DNA of 64,000 nt, taken from Phorcus lineatus (Eukaryota; Mollusca; Gastropoda; Trochida; Trochidae). Every line of letters starts with the position of its first letter. Position 1 is the stretch's first letter. The notes beneath the pieces were generated by a model. It searched no databases. It was not told the origin of the DNA and was given only the letters and a program-made list of their open reading frames with translations. Shown here one piece after another: positions 22,311 to 35,341 of this stretch. The stretch is from positions 29,735,645-29,799,644 of the forward strand of contig OV121088.1 in the NCBI GenBank assembly GCA_921293015.1, in the 5' to 3' direction. Both the position numbers and the translations under genes were made by a program.

Positions 22311-23409
22311 TAATTTCCATAAAAAATCTCAAACAACTAGAAAAAAAATTCTAAACAAGAAGGAAAATGAAAGTACATTTAAGAAACAAGCATGGTTTAG
22401 TATTATTGATTTGTCTTGTTTTCTGCCTATTGTTTAATTCATGGACTTGCCACATCAAGCGGCTTTGTCCATTCAATTTGTCATACCTTTTCTTAGAGAA
22501 TGTGCCAAACGTATTACGATTGACTGGTGCAAGTCTATTGAAGAAAGTTGTGGGTATGTGCAACTGTGCAAAACAAAACTTGACATATTATCAAGATCTT
22601 TGTAATAAGTAATATTAATCTCATCATGGCAAGCCTAGAAAGATTAACTTTGACCTGCTAGAGGCACCCAGGGGCCCAGAATATTGTCTTTATATTATCT
22701 TTAGCCAATGACCAATTTCCGTTCATTCCTTGTTATTTAATACCTGTAAATTGAACACTCTGAATGGTGGGAATGTAATATGGTAGTTTTATTGTAAAAA
22801 TAAGAAAATAAAGTCTCTGAAGCTAATAGAGTATATTACTGACAATATAATTTGGGAATATGACAACCAATTCTAGATAAAGCTTTGTGATATTAAATTA
22901 ATTGCAATTTTTTATCAGGTTTATAAAGTGTAAACGTTTATGATAGTATGCATTCAGCACATTATAGAATATGATTACAGATATAAAATGTTTTTCTAAA
23001 TGTTATATATACAATCACTTAAACATTATTGGTAGTTAAATACATGTAAATATTGATTTTGAAATGTCAAATTTATGAAAAGTTTCAAAATAAAATGTAA
23101 TCATAATAGATGCATTGAAGGAGAGAAATTATTTCATTTAATGTTGAAAGTTAGCCAAAATATTATTGAATTATTTATTATTACATTTTGTGTCAAGGAA
23201 ATGAGGTACAACATAGAAGTAGGAAAATAGGTATTTTGAATGTTTTCTGTTGGCTTTAATCTGCAAATGTTACATGCATAAATCTAAATAACCACTAACC
23301 AATCACAAACACTTATTTGGATGCTTTATAAGATTTCATTCTTCCGGAGTCAATAAACAAAATTGACTGCTAGGATTTAATTCATGGATAAATAAACAAC
23401 ATTAACAAG

Positions 23410-23490
23410 TATTTCCTTTTTTTAATTTTTAATATCTGTCAATTAAGCAACCATAACTACATAATTTGAAAATGGTAAAAAGGGGCATAA
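23410..23490. repeat. Dispersed repeat, copy 2 of 2
   Basis: Second copy of the repeat at 22240-22310, same orientation. Confidence 0.7.
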
Positions 23491-25732
23491 TAAATCAAAT
23501 GTTTCACCACTTTTAGTTACATGATGCTATGAGTAACTGAATGTTGAATTAATCTTCACCTTAATTCTGAATGGCCATTTTACAGGAAAAGGCCATGGGG
23601 GGTTCATGCAAAAGTTTTTGTTGATTTCAAATGAAAATGAATTTGAAATTTTGAAGAGATATTGAATGGGAGCCCTGTATAGAATATGATTTTCATCTGA
23701 TGAAGCTAGTCTTGCCATATCAAGATAGACTTGCCTTGGCTTTATATTTGATTCAAGGAAATAAAGATACACTTCTTGTCAATTTTCATTTGTGTGATGC
23801 ATTTTTGTTTATTATTGGGTTAAAGTCTAAAATAATTGATACTGATAACTGAAAGCTATTTAAACAATCAGATTAACTCTTAGTCCTGCTTCATGACTGT
23901 GTATATTAAGGAGCCTTTAATACAGTCTAGTTCCTCATACAGCAAGTCTAGATTGACTGAATACACATGATATTAGGAGCCACAAGAAAAGAATATATAT
24001 AAAAAAAAAAATTATGGATGAAGGAACATTTAATTATTAAATTTTCATAGACTAAATTTTAGTCTAATTTACTCTTGACAATAAATGTTTTTGTAAATCA
24101 ATAAAAAGCATTTTATAATTAAGGGAAATCGTCAGCTGTTTGCTCAGGATAATGCAACAGTCGTAGAGGCGGAAATCAATATTATAATGAAACTCTATGG
24201 CTATGTACATATATAATGTTTTTATTGCCTCAATATTTGTAATCAATATGGCTTTTTGATGCTTTTAGTTGACTCAAAACGTTTTTCCCAATTTAGTATC
24301 ATATATCAAATACATCTTCACAAATATAATGCCGTTTTTCTCCGTCTTTGTGTTTGGTGTGAGAAATATGTTCAATAATGTTTTTGCATTTATGTAATAG
24401 AGGTTATTCAAAATAATGGTATTTACTTTACATTATTTTTGTAATTGTTTGTATAAATAGGTTTATGTGTTGAATCATATACTCAAAATTTGTATGTACC
24501 TTCTTGACATTAAATATGAAAATATAAACCGAAATATAATCACAATAATGTTATTCATCTTCATTTTATTCTAATTACCGTAGCACATTTGTAAACTCAC
24601 AAAATAATACTATGCCCATAACTTTTCCTGTGAGATAAACTTTGGAAGTTGCATTTAAAAATTTTTTCTCGTTCTTTCTTCAATTTGGCAGGGAGCTGCA
24701 AGTTAGGACTTGCAAGTATGTGGACATTATAAATATGCAGGACAAGAATGAGTTCTTTTTATTATCTCAGAAATTCTATGCAAGGCAACTCTAATAAGCA
24801 CCCATTCTTTTAAATTTTCTTAGCGCCCAGGGCTCTGGATACATCAAATGCAGTGACATTTTGTTTTTGACCATCATTGTGATAGTTATAAACCATATGG
24901 ATAGTAATTATGTTATTAAAACATGGAACCACTCTTGTATTGCATGTTTAACATTTCAGAACATATTATTCACATTTGTTAACAATTTGTTTTGAAACTG
25001 TCAAAAAAGCACTTTATGACGATTTGGTTAATTGGCAATTAGAGATTATGATGTAACCCTCTGATTGCCATGGTTCAGATATGATTCAACTATTTCGGTC
25101 TTGACTGTGCTGATTTATGTGGCAAACTAACTCAACTTAACTGAAGAAAGACAATAAAATCTTCTAAAGCAATCTTCATGCACCATAAACTGTGGAATGA
25201 TATTTAAATTTAATCAAAGAAAATCTAAGAAAGCTTTTTTGAGTTTAAGAGTCACATTCCTTGTTTCATTTGCAGGGTTGATATAAAAAAACAAACTTGC
25301 TTGAATGACAATCAAATCATTGTAAAGTAATTTTCATGCACGATAAATTGGCAATTGAGATTTCATGAACTAAAACAATGTCATTTATTTAAAAAAACTT
25401 TATTTTTTATTTTAAGTGCAGTTATGAGAATTATGAAGTTTACTTCCCGTCCTAATTGAAAATTGAAATAATACTAATGCTTTGTTTATTTATATCAAGA
25501 ATGTTTATCTTATATTCATTAATTATGAATCATCTTTTGACATTCAAATAAATTCTGTATTTTTTACTACTATTTCCTGTTTGAATTACATCTGATTGCA
25601 TAAACATTTTCTTATCTGTAGATAAGCCCTGTGTATTTTTTTGTGAATACATTTGACCTTTAATGTAAATCATTTCAATATTCATCATTGTAATTTTTTT
25701 TAAATTTGAAAACAAAGGTCAAATTATTCTGT
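23491..25732. other. No gene seen
   Basis: AT-rich intron; short frames on the minus strand at 23527-23772 and 24064-24246 have no support. Confidence 0.5.
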
Positions 25733-25990
25733 TTAACCCTTCCCCACTGTTTTTTCCCCAAGTGGCTGATTACGGAAATCTTTATTCAACGTAAGCTAAT
25801 AATTAAGATTTAACCAATAATAAGGGAACCCAAATTATACTGGACAAGAATAGTGAGGGATATATATGTAAATTTTAAAATATGTATATTGATTTATCTC
25901 TTAGTTCACATTCTGATAAATACATCATAATAAATCAAATATCCCATAATTATTTTGTCCAGTATATGACATCAACAATAAAAGGGTTAA
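25733..25990. mobile_element. piggyBac-like MITE with TTAA target sites
   Basis: TTAACCCTT (25733-25741) and AAGGGTTAA (25982-25990) give a TTAA target duplication with inverted CCCTT ends, the hallmark of piggyBac-type transposition; the outer repeat is only ~5 bp. A second inverted pair around ATACTGGACAA (about 25834-25864 and 25938-25968) sits inside. The element between the TTAA sites is 250 bp and has no coding capacity. Confidence 0.6.
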
Positions 25991-26514
25991 TCCTCTGGGT
26001 GCCCTAGTCAACCTTGTGGCAAAATAAGGGTTAAATCTGGGACTGGCACAGGAAATGACACAAAGACAGATGAAATATACAACTGTTTCCCATCAGGTAT
26101 CGGGTTGCATGCTATGAAGATAGGGTAAACTATGCTGGGCTGGTTTGTTGTTGGAGTAACAGGGATGTTTGGAGAACAGATAAAAGCCCTGAAAGCTACC
26201 AGTTCATCATGTTTATTGGACACATAAATGAAGCAGATTTTCTCTTATGAATTCCACTTTTGTAGAACATAAATCACTTTTAATTGTTATCTATAGTAGT
26301 AAGGTTATCTTTCTAATTGTGAACATACAAAAATGTTGATTTTTTTCTTTTAAATATTTTTCTTCTGAATTATTTTAAAATGTTGACAAGTTGGAATGTA
26401 GTTATTCAAACTTGTACATAAAAAAGCTTCTCTATGAAATAAAAAAATTTCAGCTGAAGAAATTCTATAAAATATTAATTATTTTTTTAAGCTGAGTGTA
26501 GTAACAAAGATTTA

Positions 26515-26880
26515 TTACTCGCCCGTGTAAGATACCGCAGTGTAATATTTATACGGCGATATTAAACTAGTGTAATACCGCTCCCCGTATGACGTCATAA
26601 TACTGTGTGGTTGTGACGTCACAATCTTGGCACCGTCGTCTCAATGGCGGCTTAGACGCGGAAATGCTTCGTTCAGTACACTTTCGGTAAAAATGCTTGA
26701 TTACTGAGGTCAAGTAATAAACAGAATACTAAACTTCCTTCCATTTAATACTATTTTTATTAAACTCGTTAATGATTAGGTATCAAACTCGCTTTCGCTC
26801 GTTTTATACTTAATCATCAACTCGTTTAATAAAAATAGTATTAAATGGAAGGTCGTTTAGTATCCTCTATATACTGAACA
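26515..26880. mobile_element. Hairpin (foldback) element with two CRE sites, copy 1
   Basis: 26724-26863 is a long inverted repeat: the arms, about 65 bp each with few mismatches, contain CCATTTAATACTATTTTTAT and its complement around a CGCTTTCGCTCG loop. The adjacent 26515-26720 is GC-richer and carries consensus TGACGTCA sites at 26590-26597 and 26614-26621. Same architecture as 31982-32380. Confidence 0.65.
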
Positions 26881-28402
26881 TTATCTCATCTTTAAAATAA
26901 ATTTTGAGGAAGTATATATATATATGTTTAAATCTTACTGAATTTTTTTTATACTAAGTGAGTTACTATTTAGATCACTTTGTAGCATATTTTCTTCAAT
27001 AAAACATGTTTTAGATATTAAACAGGTAAAACTTCTATAAAAGATATTATTGTTAGAATATTCAATTAATATCACAAGATGTCTTAAGAAACAGGTTCAA
27101 ATTCTTAACATTCTTGGTATCTTGCAAGTGAATATAGCAAATATTTCCATGTCTGTTTTTTCTAGAAAATAAATGAAAACATAGAAAAACAATAATATAA
27201 TTATTTCATATTTTTTATGTTGATAACATGATACTTTTTTTCAGTGTTGAAAATAAGAATACAAATATAGGAAAAATTACATTTCCTTGTAAATAATAAC
27301 TTGATCCATGGTGAAATAATGCTGAAAACTCCTTATTCAGTAAAAAAAATAAAAAGATTTAAGAATTACATTTTGCCTATGAAAAAAAAATTCCTCTGAT
27401 GCTATGGGTGTTTTTTATTCATGAATTCAACTGAAACTCGAGACAGACTTTGCTGGCATTGAAAGTTCTCTCAAATCAATATAGCTTTGATACTGAGGCC
27501 GAGAGAAAACGACGCAATGTTATCAATATTCAAATATCATGTCTAAGTAACTAACTCTGTACAGAAAGGAGATGAGAAACGTTTCACAAACTAAATTTGT
27601 CGACATACAAAAAATCTAAACCGAATAATAAACTTTAAAGATTTTGCGCCTCTGAAAGGTGTAACGCTAATTTCCTCGGAATATGAAAGGCTCAGGTCAA
27701 ATGGATTTCTCATGAAAGCTATACAGTGTCCTATCACAAAAGCATCATGCTTTGGAATCGATCGTTTTGCTTTGGAAATGAACAAGAAAAATAAGTGTTA
27801 TATACGGAGATGCCTTAGAAGACAAGACGAATAAGTGTTATTAGTGCGTTGAGCAAGATCGCCACTCAGTCTTATTTCATCTATTATTCTAGTCTCTAAA
27901 GGCTGATGTCCTAATATCCAAATCAATTCTAATTTTGTAAACTTCATGCCTTGGAGTCATTTAGACTCTCTTTGACAACAAATTTGTTTATGTGCAATAT
28001 ACCCATTTGTGTTTGATCATGGTCTTTCGTAACTCTATGAAGAACTATCATAAATGTTTAAGGACGAGATCGATAACAGCCAAAATCATTTCATGGCAGC
28101 TCATGTTATCCTGTTAAAAAAAATCAAGGAAAACATAAAAATCAATACCAATTGTTGTCATACGAAATTGTGTTTGCTGCAAAAACAGTTAGATTAGAAT
28201 GATTTTTGTCTCTTGAATAACAAATAGACATATATTTTGGATGTAACAATTGTTGATGAAATCATAATTCATTTTTTTAACGTTAATATCTTATTGTATG
28301 TTATGTATATCTTATAATTTTCATGTCATTGATGCTATATATAGCTTTGCGAATCATCTGCTTATCATGGTTGCAAAAACGGTTTATTCCAAAATATTTT
28401 CT

Positions 28403-28406
<4 letters not shown>

Positions 28407-28438
<32 letters not shown>
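28407..28438. repeat. (TA)n microsatellite
   Basis: About 16 TA repeats. Confidence 0.95.
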
Positions 28439-28880
28439 CTTATAACATGTACCCATGATTTGATAGTTTTGAAATATTTTCGTTAATGAAAGAAACAAAA
28501 CTTCAACTGCAATTTCTTATGATATTAGGACATTATTAACCCCTTTTCCAGTAGGTAATTGCTAATTACTGATGATCATTTTTTATGATAAGTTGTAATT
28601 AATAATGTGTGGCTAAATTCAGCAGTTGAGATGTTAACTCATAACTTCATACCAAATCTATAGAAAATAAAATATTTTAACCTAATTAAATGCTTTTTTT
28701 TTTAAATTCAAACCATATACCAACTGAAATATTATTGCCATCAACAAGATAATCTTCACTTAAAATGTTGTGGACTATGTATCCTGTGGAATAAAGAGTG
28801 CATTATTTATCATTCTAAGTAATGAAAAATGTAGCAGCTCTATTCAAATGGTGTAGCAAATAGTTACTGCTATTGATCAC

Positions 28881-28924
28881 AATTGTCAATAGCTTGTCAA
28901 TATGTTGTCAATATGTTGTCAATC
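28881..28924. repeat. Short 11-12 bp tandem repeat
   Basis: Three to four units of TTGTCAATATG-like sequence. Confidence 0.75.
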
Positions 28925-29384
28925 ATGTTCCTTCATTATAGGAATGAAATATTCATAGCTCATACCATTCTCCCATTCCGCCTATTTACACCATACATGT
29001 GGTAGTCATGCCATCAGTCGTTGTATCGTCATCATTATGATATGCAAATTTATGTAAATGAGTTGGTCTTCTCCATTGAGATAAGGTATTGAGCAGAATT
29101 ATTTGAGTATATTTTAATTTAGATGTTTTATATTCCATCAGGTTATAAATGAACTTATAGATAACTATATCAACAAATTCAAAATTTGCAAATATACAAA
29201 ATAATTTTTCAGTTTGACTTTGGTATCCCTTTAAAATTGTTATGTAAAGACAATAAACCATGCGCTCTATCTTCATATTTGCTTGTGTTGTCACTAAAAA
29301 AAAAATATTACATATACTTATAAACATTTTAAATAATTGTTTCTATCTTTGATTCCATTCCAACAAAAATAATTTTAGGTTGCC

Positions 29385-29600
29385 CAAAGATGGTCTTTAA
29401 GAGATCTGTTCCAATTCCATCGGCTATTATCGCATTGAATCTACATCTGTTTAAAGATGAAAGAAATGTTTTAGTTTTCCAGACAGAGAAGGGAAGAAAT
29501 GATGGAGACTTCAGAAACACCGCGCTGTATTTATCATGGATAGCGCTGAAGCATATGGCTGCGTTGCCATGGAGGCAAAACCTCATCATCCGCAGTTTAT
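29385..29600. other. GC-richer island with open frames on both strands
   Basis: Open for 75 codons on + (29390-29617) and 86 on - (29589-29329). No domain recognised in either and no convincing splice sites. Could be a conserved noncoding element or an old insertion. Confidence 0.25.
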
Positions 29601-29617
29601 TTTTAGAGAAAAATTAA

Positions 29618-31134
29618 CTTCGATTATTAGGCTTTTTGAAATGACATTAATATTTCAAAGTATGTTTTAAGTTTTTTTAGTTTCTGTTATTATATTTTTT
29701 TATCTTAGAGTTTCATCTTCTTTAGTAATTGCGTAAAATGGTCTTATTTTTTAAAATATTTTAATGTAAGAATGAAATAATGACTAAAGAATTAAAGACT
29801 TTATGCATACATTTAATTTTGCGTATGGTATTTTAGCATGTAACCATGGCAACTAGAACCCAACATATTAGAATGGAAACAGCTTTAATTACATCTTCTT
29901 TTTCTAGATTTGATAGAAATTAAGTAGTTCCTCTTTAAAATCTGATTATTATTATTTGATGAATAGCAAGATTAGCACTTTTCAGGCCTTCTAATGTAAT
30001 AAAAAGATAATATAGAATTATGTATTAATTGACCCAGTCTTGTATTATTTTTACAATAAGCAACAAGTGTTAGATATAAGGACAGACAAAATTAATTAGT
30101 TGATTTATGAATTTCCAGAGGCAAAATGTCTTATGGCAGACAGCAAGAAAAAAGGAAATTTGCTCTAGTGTAGATGAAAATGGGTATGCTAAATAGGCAA
30201 TGAAACGGAGAAAGTATTACAAGTTTCACAAGTTTTTTAGTTTGTCGCTAAAATTTGGCAACAGCTTTCTTCGTGGGATTCTGAGTCTTTAAATCATCTT
30301 ACTAATTTTTACACATAAGATAGATAAAATTCTGTACATTTGTCGTATCAAGTACGCGGTATATTTATTCATTTCTAAAAGTACAATCTTATTATTGAAT
30401 GCATAATTTCATTTTAAAATCATTGTAACAAAGATCAACAGTTATCAAACACAGGAGACAAAATCTAAGCTTTACTCCATCCATTCTGTGTCTGATATTT
30501 GACAACACATGGAAAGCCAAGAAATCCAATATGGCTCCTATAATTAAGGACTTTTCAAGCTGTCACAGGGGAATATAACAAGGTTAGGCAGAAGTGAATT
30601 TCTGTCTTCAACTTTGACCTTTAACTTCAATGAACCTCAAAGTTGTAGGATTATAAGAAAAAATGTCCTCCCTTGATTCTTTAGCATAATAAATCCTGCC
30701 ATATATTGATATTTATGGTTATTATATGGTATTAAAATCAGATTAAGATTAAAAATTATTTATTAAATTTATTGTTCCATGTTCTACCATGTATAAACAA
30801 GTTTGATAGATACTTACGTTTAAAAACTTTAATTTACCTTAATAAGATAATGTACAATAAAAACCTTGAATCTTGAAACATCTCATTTAGGCAAAGAACA
30901 AAACAATGATATCTAACAAAAATATTCATATTCATATAAAGATGGTATCATCATATACGTGACTTGATATATAATTGTCTTGAATCTAAATCTGTGATAG
31001 ATGAAAATGCTAAAGAAATGTGATATTTATCTGTAATTTTTTATAGGTTAAGTTAGAAAGCACATCTTAGGCTTGTTGCATTTGCCATGGTTGAAGCTTT
31101 GTCACGTTAAACTCAATCCCGATATGAGACAGGA
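29618..31134. other. No gene seen
   Basis: AT-rich intron, nothing recognised. Confidence 0.5.
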
Positions 31135-31468
31135 ATATGATTTGTTTTTAAGATGAGATCAAGTTATAGTTATCTTTCATAATTGTTATAGAGTTAGAAG
31201 CTGTGGTTTAACTTAACAAACTACTGAAGAAATCAGATACTTCTCAATTCTTTAAAGGTTAAGTTGAAACATATTTGGTCCAGTTCCAAGTCTAAGAAAT
31301 ATATGATTTGTTTTTAAGATGAGATCAAGTTATAGTTATCTTTCATAATTGTTATAGAGTTAGAAGCTGTGGTTAAACATAACAAACTACTGAAGAAATC
31401 AGATACTTCTCAATTCTTTAAAGGTTAAGTTGAAACATATTTGGTCCAGTTCCAAGTCTAAGAAATAT
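31135..31468. repeat. 166-bp tandem duplication
   Basis: 31135-31300 and 31301-31468 are two copies differing at only a few bases (for example GGTTTAACTTAAC versus GGTTAAACATAAC); a recent duplication. Confidence 0.95.
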
Positions 31469-31720
31469 AGGAAGCTCTTGGAAAGACTGATGTTGTTCTT
31501 TCACACAATTTATAGAAATGTATTCAGTTCTTCATTTTTTAATGATAAGACTTTCATGATTGTTACCAAATTCCTCTGACTGTAAAATTTCTCCAGATAT
31601 GTTCTTAGTTCAACAAGCATTCAATGTCAGCCTGACAATTTATAGAGTTTGTTTTCTTCATTTATAAGTAGAAGAAAAAACTGAGCCAAAAGAAGGAACA
31701 GGATCTGGACACTCTTTTTT

Positions 31721-31930
31721 CAGGATGATTGCAGTATTTTGTTTTGGGTAAAATAGTAAAAGGAGACTGTAATAAGAATTAATATTTAAAAAATTGATTG
31801 AAAAGGCTATGTATATTTGGGATTTTATATCATTTTGTAAAATTATAGAGAAATGGAAAAAATCTAGACTTCTGTTCAGGATTACAGTTTTTTGTTTAAG
31901 GAATAATAGTAAAAGGAGACTGTAAAAAGC
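31721..31930. repeat. Two-copy ~55-bp direct repeat
   Basis: CAGGAT...TTTTGTTT...AATAGTAAAAGGAGACTGTAA appears at 31721-31775 and 31877-31927, about 157 bp apart; diverged. Confidence 0.7.
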
Positions 31931-31981
31931 TTATTATTAATATGAATTTATTTAGATGGAAAGGAGTAAGTAATAGAGGAT

Positions 31982-32380
31982 ATTTGACATTTCTCGTCCA
32001 ATACCATGAATATCTCATCGAGTGAAGTAGAAATTTATATTTTCACGAGTGGCGTAGCCACGAGTGTAAATATATGATTTTCTACTTCACGAGATGAGAT
32101 ATTCATGGTATTAGACGAGAAATGTCAAATGTTCTATTTATTATGTTTCCAAAACCCCGTAAATGACCCTAACTATATGAATGGAGGAGCTAAAACGCTT
32201 CGCTAGGGCGGCGGTTGCATGACGTCATTCAATTGTTTCATGACGTCACAGACGACGTCATATGATTGTTGCATCATTTCACGGAGTAGAATACCATTAT
32301 TATTTCACTCAGTGAAAATACGGGTTTTATTTTCACCGGTAAATGGCATATTGCACCATTCGAAATATAATAATATTGGA
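31982..32380. mobile_element. Hairpin (foldback) element with CRE cluster, copy 2
   Basis: 31982-32130 is an almost perfect ~149-bp palindrome: ATTTGACATTTCTCGTCC... is mirrored by ...AGACGAGAAATGTCAAAT, with CACGAGTGGC/GCCACGAGTG at the centre. The 3' side holds TGACGTCA at 32220-32227 and 32241-32248 and a related CGACGTCA at 32253-32260, then GC-rich CGCTAGGGCGGCGG-type sequence. It has no coding capacity. Precise outer ends and target duplication were not identified. Confidence 0.65.
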
Positions 32381-33148
32381 TATTTTTTATAATTTGTTTT
32401 CATTTACTTGTAATTTATATACAAATCATAGAGTAACAATGTGTTGAAATTGAAACTTAAATTCAGTTTGCATGGTGATTCCATAATTTCTCTCATGGAA
32501 AATTAAACTTTAAAGAAATTGACAAAATGATATTAGACTCTAATTCAGGATCACATTTACTTCCATGTGTTAAGTTTAGTTAACCTGTAGCAAAAGGATG
32601 CTTGGAAGTCTGGGAGGGAATTATTGCTCTTGGACATATGTTCTTCATTACCAGTAACCGTTCCAATTAGAGAACCATGGCCAAACCATGTACTTAATCA
32701 ACCAGCTTATGAGCGGTCATAAAGCTGCTTTGACAATCTTTGAACCTCCATAAATATTTAACACTTTTCCCACTTTGCCTCAACAAAAAATATGTAATAA
32801 ATGTCTTCGCCGTTCTTTTGCTGTTATATTCGAAAACCAAATTCTTTCTACTGGTCAAATTAGAAGACTTAATTCTAATTTCATTCTTTTTTGTATTTGG
32901 TTTCTTTATTCAGGGGTTTTGTGCTAGTTTTTCATTAACACATTCACTTATGTCTGTTTTAATCGCGTATGGTTTAAAATTAAAGTGTTAATGTCATTAG
33001 AATATGTCGGGTGATAGTACCTTATGCTTGTCATTACTATCTTGAAAAATTATGTTTCTTAAAATTTCTTTTCTTTTGATAGATTTATGTCGTTTCTTGA
33101 CACTTAAAAGAGCGTTCATAAAGATTTTCTTTGTTAAAATGAAAGCTG

Positions 33149-33720
33149 TTGTTAATTTCTTACTTGATTGAAAAATTACATGTATTAACTCTTGTGGTGC
33201 AGAGGGCAACCTTGTTCCTAAATAAAGGTGGTGAAGTGGTATCTAACAGCTGTAGCTTTGTTGAAACAGGTTGTTGGAATAATATTCTAAAACATAAAAG
33301 AATTTTTAAACTTTGTATTGGTAATGACATTGGCGCTGAATTCCATTATATGTTCTCATTTTATAAATGCCGGAGTAAAACATCTTATGCGTTATTTTCA
33401 CAAGACCAAATTTTTATAAAATGAAGACATTATTTAATAGTAAAAGGATTGGTACATTAAGAAAACAAGCCCTGTTCTGTAACGTTATCTTAAATGTTTT
33501 TTTAAAATGCCGCTAGGAAAAATTACCTTAAATACTATCATACTCATTATGTATTTTTTTTTAAATATTTGCCCATCATTTGTATCATTCCTTTCGAATA
33601 CAATATTGTACATAATAATCTAAACCAAATTGTATCATTTGCATATATGTGTAATATATATCCTCGTATGCCGCTGCTTGGGGCCTGAGTGTAAAATAAA
33701 GTTCAGTTCAGTTCAGTTAA
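33149..33720 (+). mobile_element. CR1/L2-like non-LTR retrotransposon 3' end (LINE relic)
   Basis: The frame ending at 33424 contains LCIGNDIGAEFHYMF, matching the cysteine/acidic 'C-x-x-C...IxDEFHF' segment near the C-terminus of LINE ORF2. The next conserved stretch (FNSKRIGTLRKQALFC, ending at a TAG at 33516-33518) lies in another frame, so there is a frameshift. The 3' UTR ends AAATAAAG followed by TTCAGTTCAGTTCAGTT at ~33702-33718, a short repeat tail as in CR1/L2-type elements. 5'-truncated and dead. Confidence 0.65.
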
Positions 33721-34589
33721 TTAAGGATTGTTTTAAATTTGTTGTGCCTCTATCGAAGTATAACAGCAACAAATTAAATAAAATCGCGTATCGTAGTGTA
33801 GTGTAACAACATCCTTTTGTAATTATAAAATGACCAATCACAGATTAAATTCTTTGATGTACCTTGTGATTCTAATTAATTAGGCATACAGAATAGTCTG
33901 ACATTAAAAGGGTTAATGATCTTCTTTAGATTTATTTTAATTTGACGGATTACTCAAGTTGTATGTACCCTGATAATGCGTCTAGGTTATCTGTGCAGAA
34001 ACATGATAGCCTACTCTAGATCTCGCAGAGGTTCCGTGTCTCTAATGCTTGTATTCAATGTCAGATAAAATAGAAATTATGTAAGAAATAACATATAAAA
34101 TATGTGTCGTGTTGGAACTCAGATTTACCCCTTTTCTTCAGGATTATTCTAAATATGAGATTTCACCTTCAGCATTTCATGAGTTAAAAATAGTATCTCA
34201 GTATGAACAATTTAGAACTAGGTTAACCCTTTTTCAGCTGAATTAATTTAGATATTACCTCCAGCAATATAAGTGTTAACCCTAGAAATTTCATGGAGTG
34301 AAGAACATAAACAGGTGTTCATATTTATACACTGAATATTTTCATAAGCATTTCTCCACAGGCAAGCTGCATTGTTTGTTTCTGTAAACTCAATTTGTAT
34401 TCTTTAGAAACAGAAACCCAAAACCCAAATTTAAAAAATGTAAAAATGATTCAGCATATAGTAATGTATTTGAAATTTTTATACATGTTTAGTTTTAATG
34501 AAATAAAAAATCAAAAGACTTTTTCTGAGCATAAGGTTAAAAGGTTTTACCAATATTATTTAATTTTTGATGTAGAAAAAATAATTTTC

Positions 34590-34915
34590 ATATGATCACC
34601 ATCCCAAAGTTCGGAAAAATCTTTTTCCGTAAGGAATGACATTCTATTTGTGGCAATGAATAAGGACATGTTTATCTTGGTTTCCCATATGCACAGACTG
34701 TTACTGAGGTACACAAAAAATATAAATGTCTTCCCCACGTGTTGGAGCAGTTCTTCGGCAACGAAGGTAGAAATATCAGTATATTTCGACTCTTCATCTG
34801 CAAATGATCCACTCGCAGAGAAAAGGGCTAGCAAAATTATCTTTCGACATGTCTTGAAATCAAACAAGGAAGATGTTGGGATTGGTGTACGCTATTGTTA
34901 TTTTGTGTAGACTGT
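34590..34915. other. GC-richer island with long open frames on both strands
   Basis: A 103-codon frame on - (34867-34556) and an 86-codon frame on + (34650-34910) overlap. The minus frame looks like a signal peptide followed by a mature domain, but it opens with TTG and a stop lies just upstream, so it has no ATG start. Not assigned; it could be a gene fragment, an old insertion, or a regulatory island. Confidence 0.25.
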
Positions 34916-35274
34916 TAACAATAGTGATTAGGATATTGTGGATATATATGTTTATTAACCCCCTCGGGGTCAGAAGATTCTGGGGATTGACTGTCTTTAG
35001 TGGTGGCCCATCCCAGATTATTAACTAACTGTATTTACTATAATACCTGTAAATTGGCCCTTCATAATGGCAGTGGAGTTAGATGTTCAGGTACAAGAGC
35101 GTCCTTGAGTATTACAGAATATTTATCTTTCGTCAGTAATCAATGCGAGAATATCCTTTTGTTTATATGCATTGTAATTCTTGGTCTCCACAGCTTGTTT
35201 GAAATAAGTTTAGCTTCTCCTGTGTATTTTTCTGTGTTTGATTAGTTGTAATGCATAGCCAGAGTCATGAATGT

Positions 35275-35290
35275 ACAGAGACAGAGTGAC

Positions 35291-35341
<51 letters not shown>

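Noticed and set aside
34556..34867. Minus-strand secreted protein with signal peptide
   Set aside because: The frame has no ATG at its start (TTG) and a stop lies ten codons upstream, so the signal-peptide look has no support.
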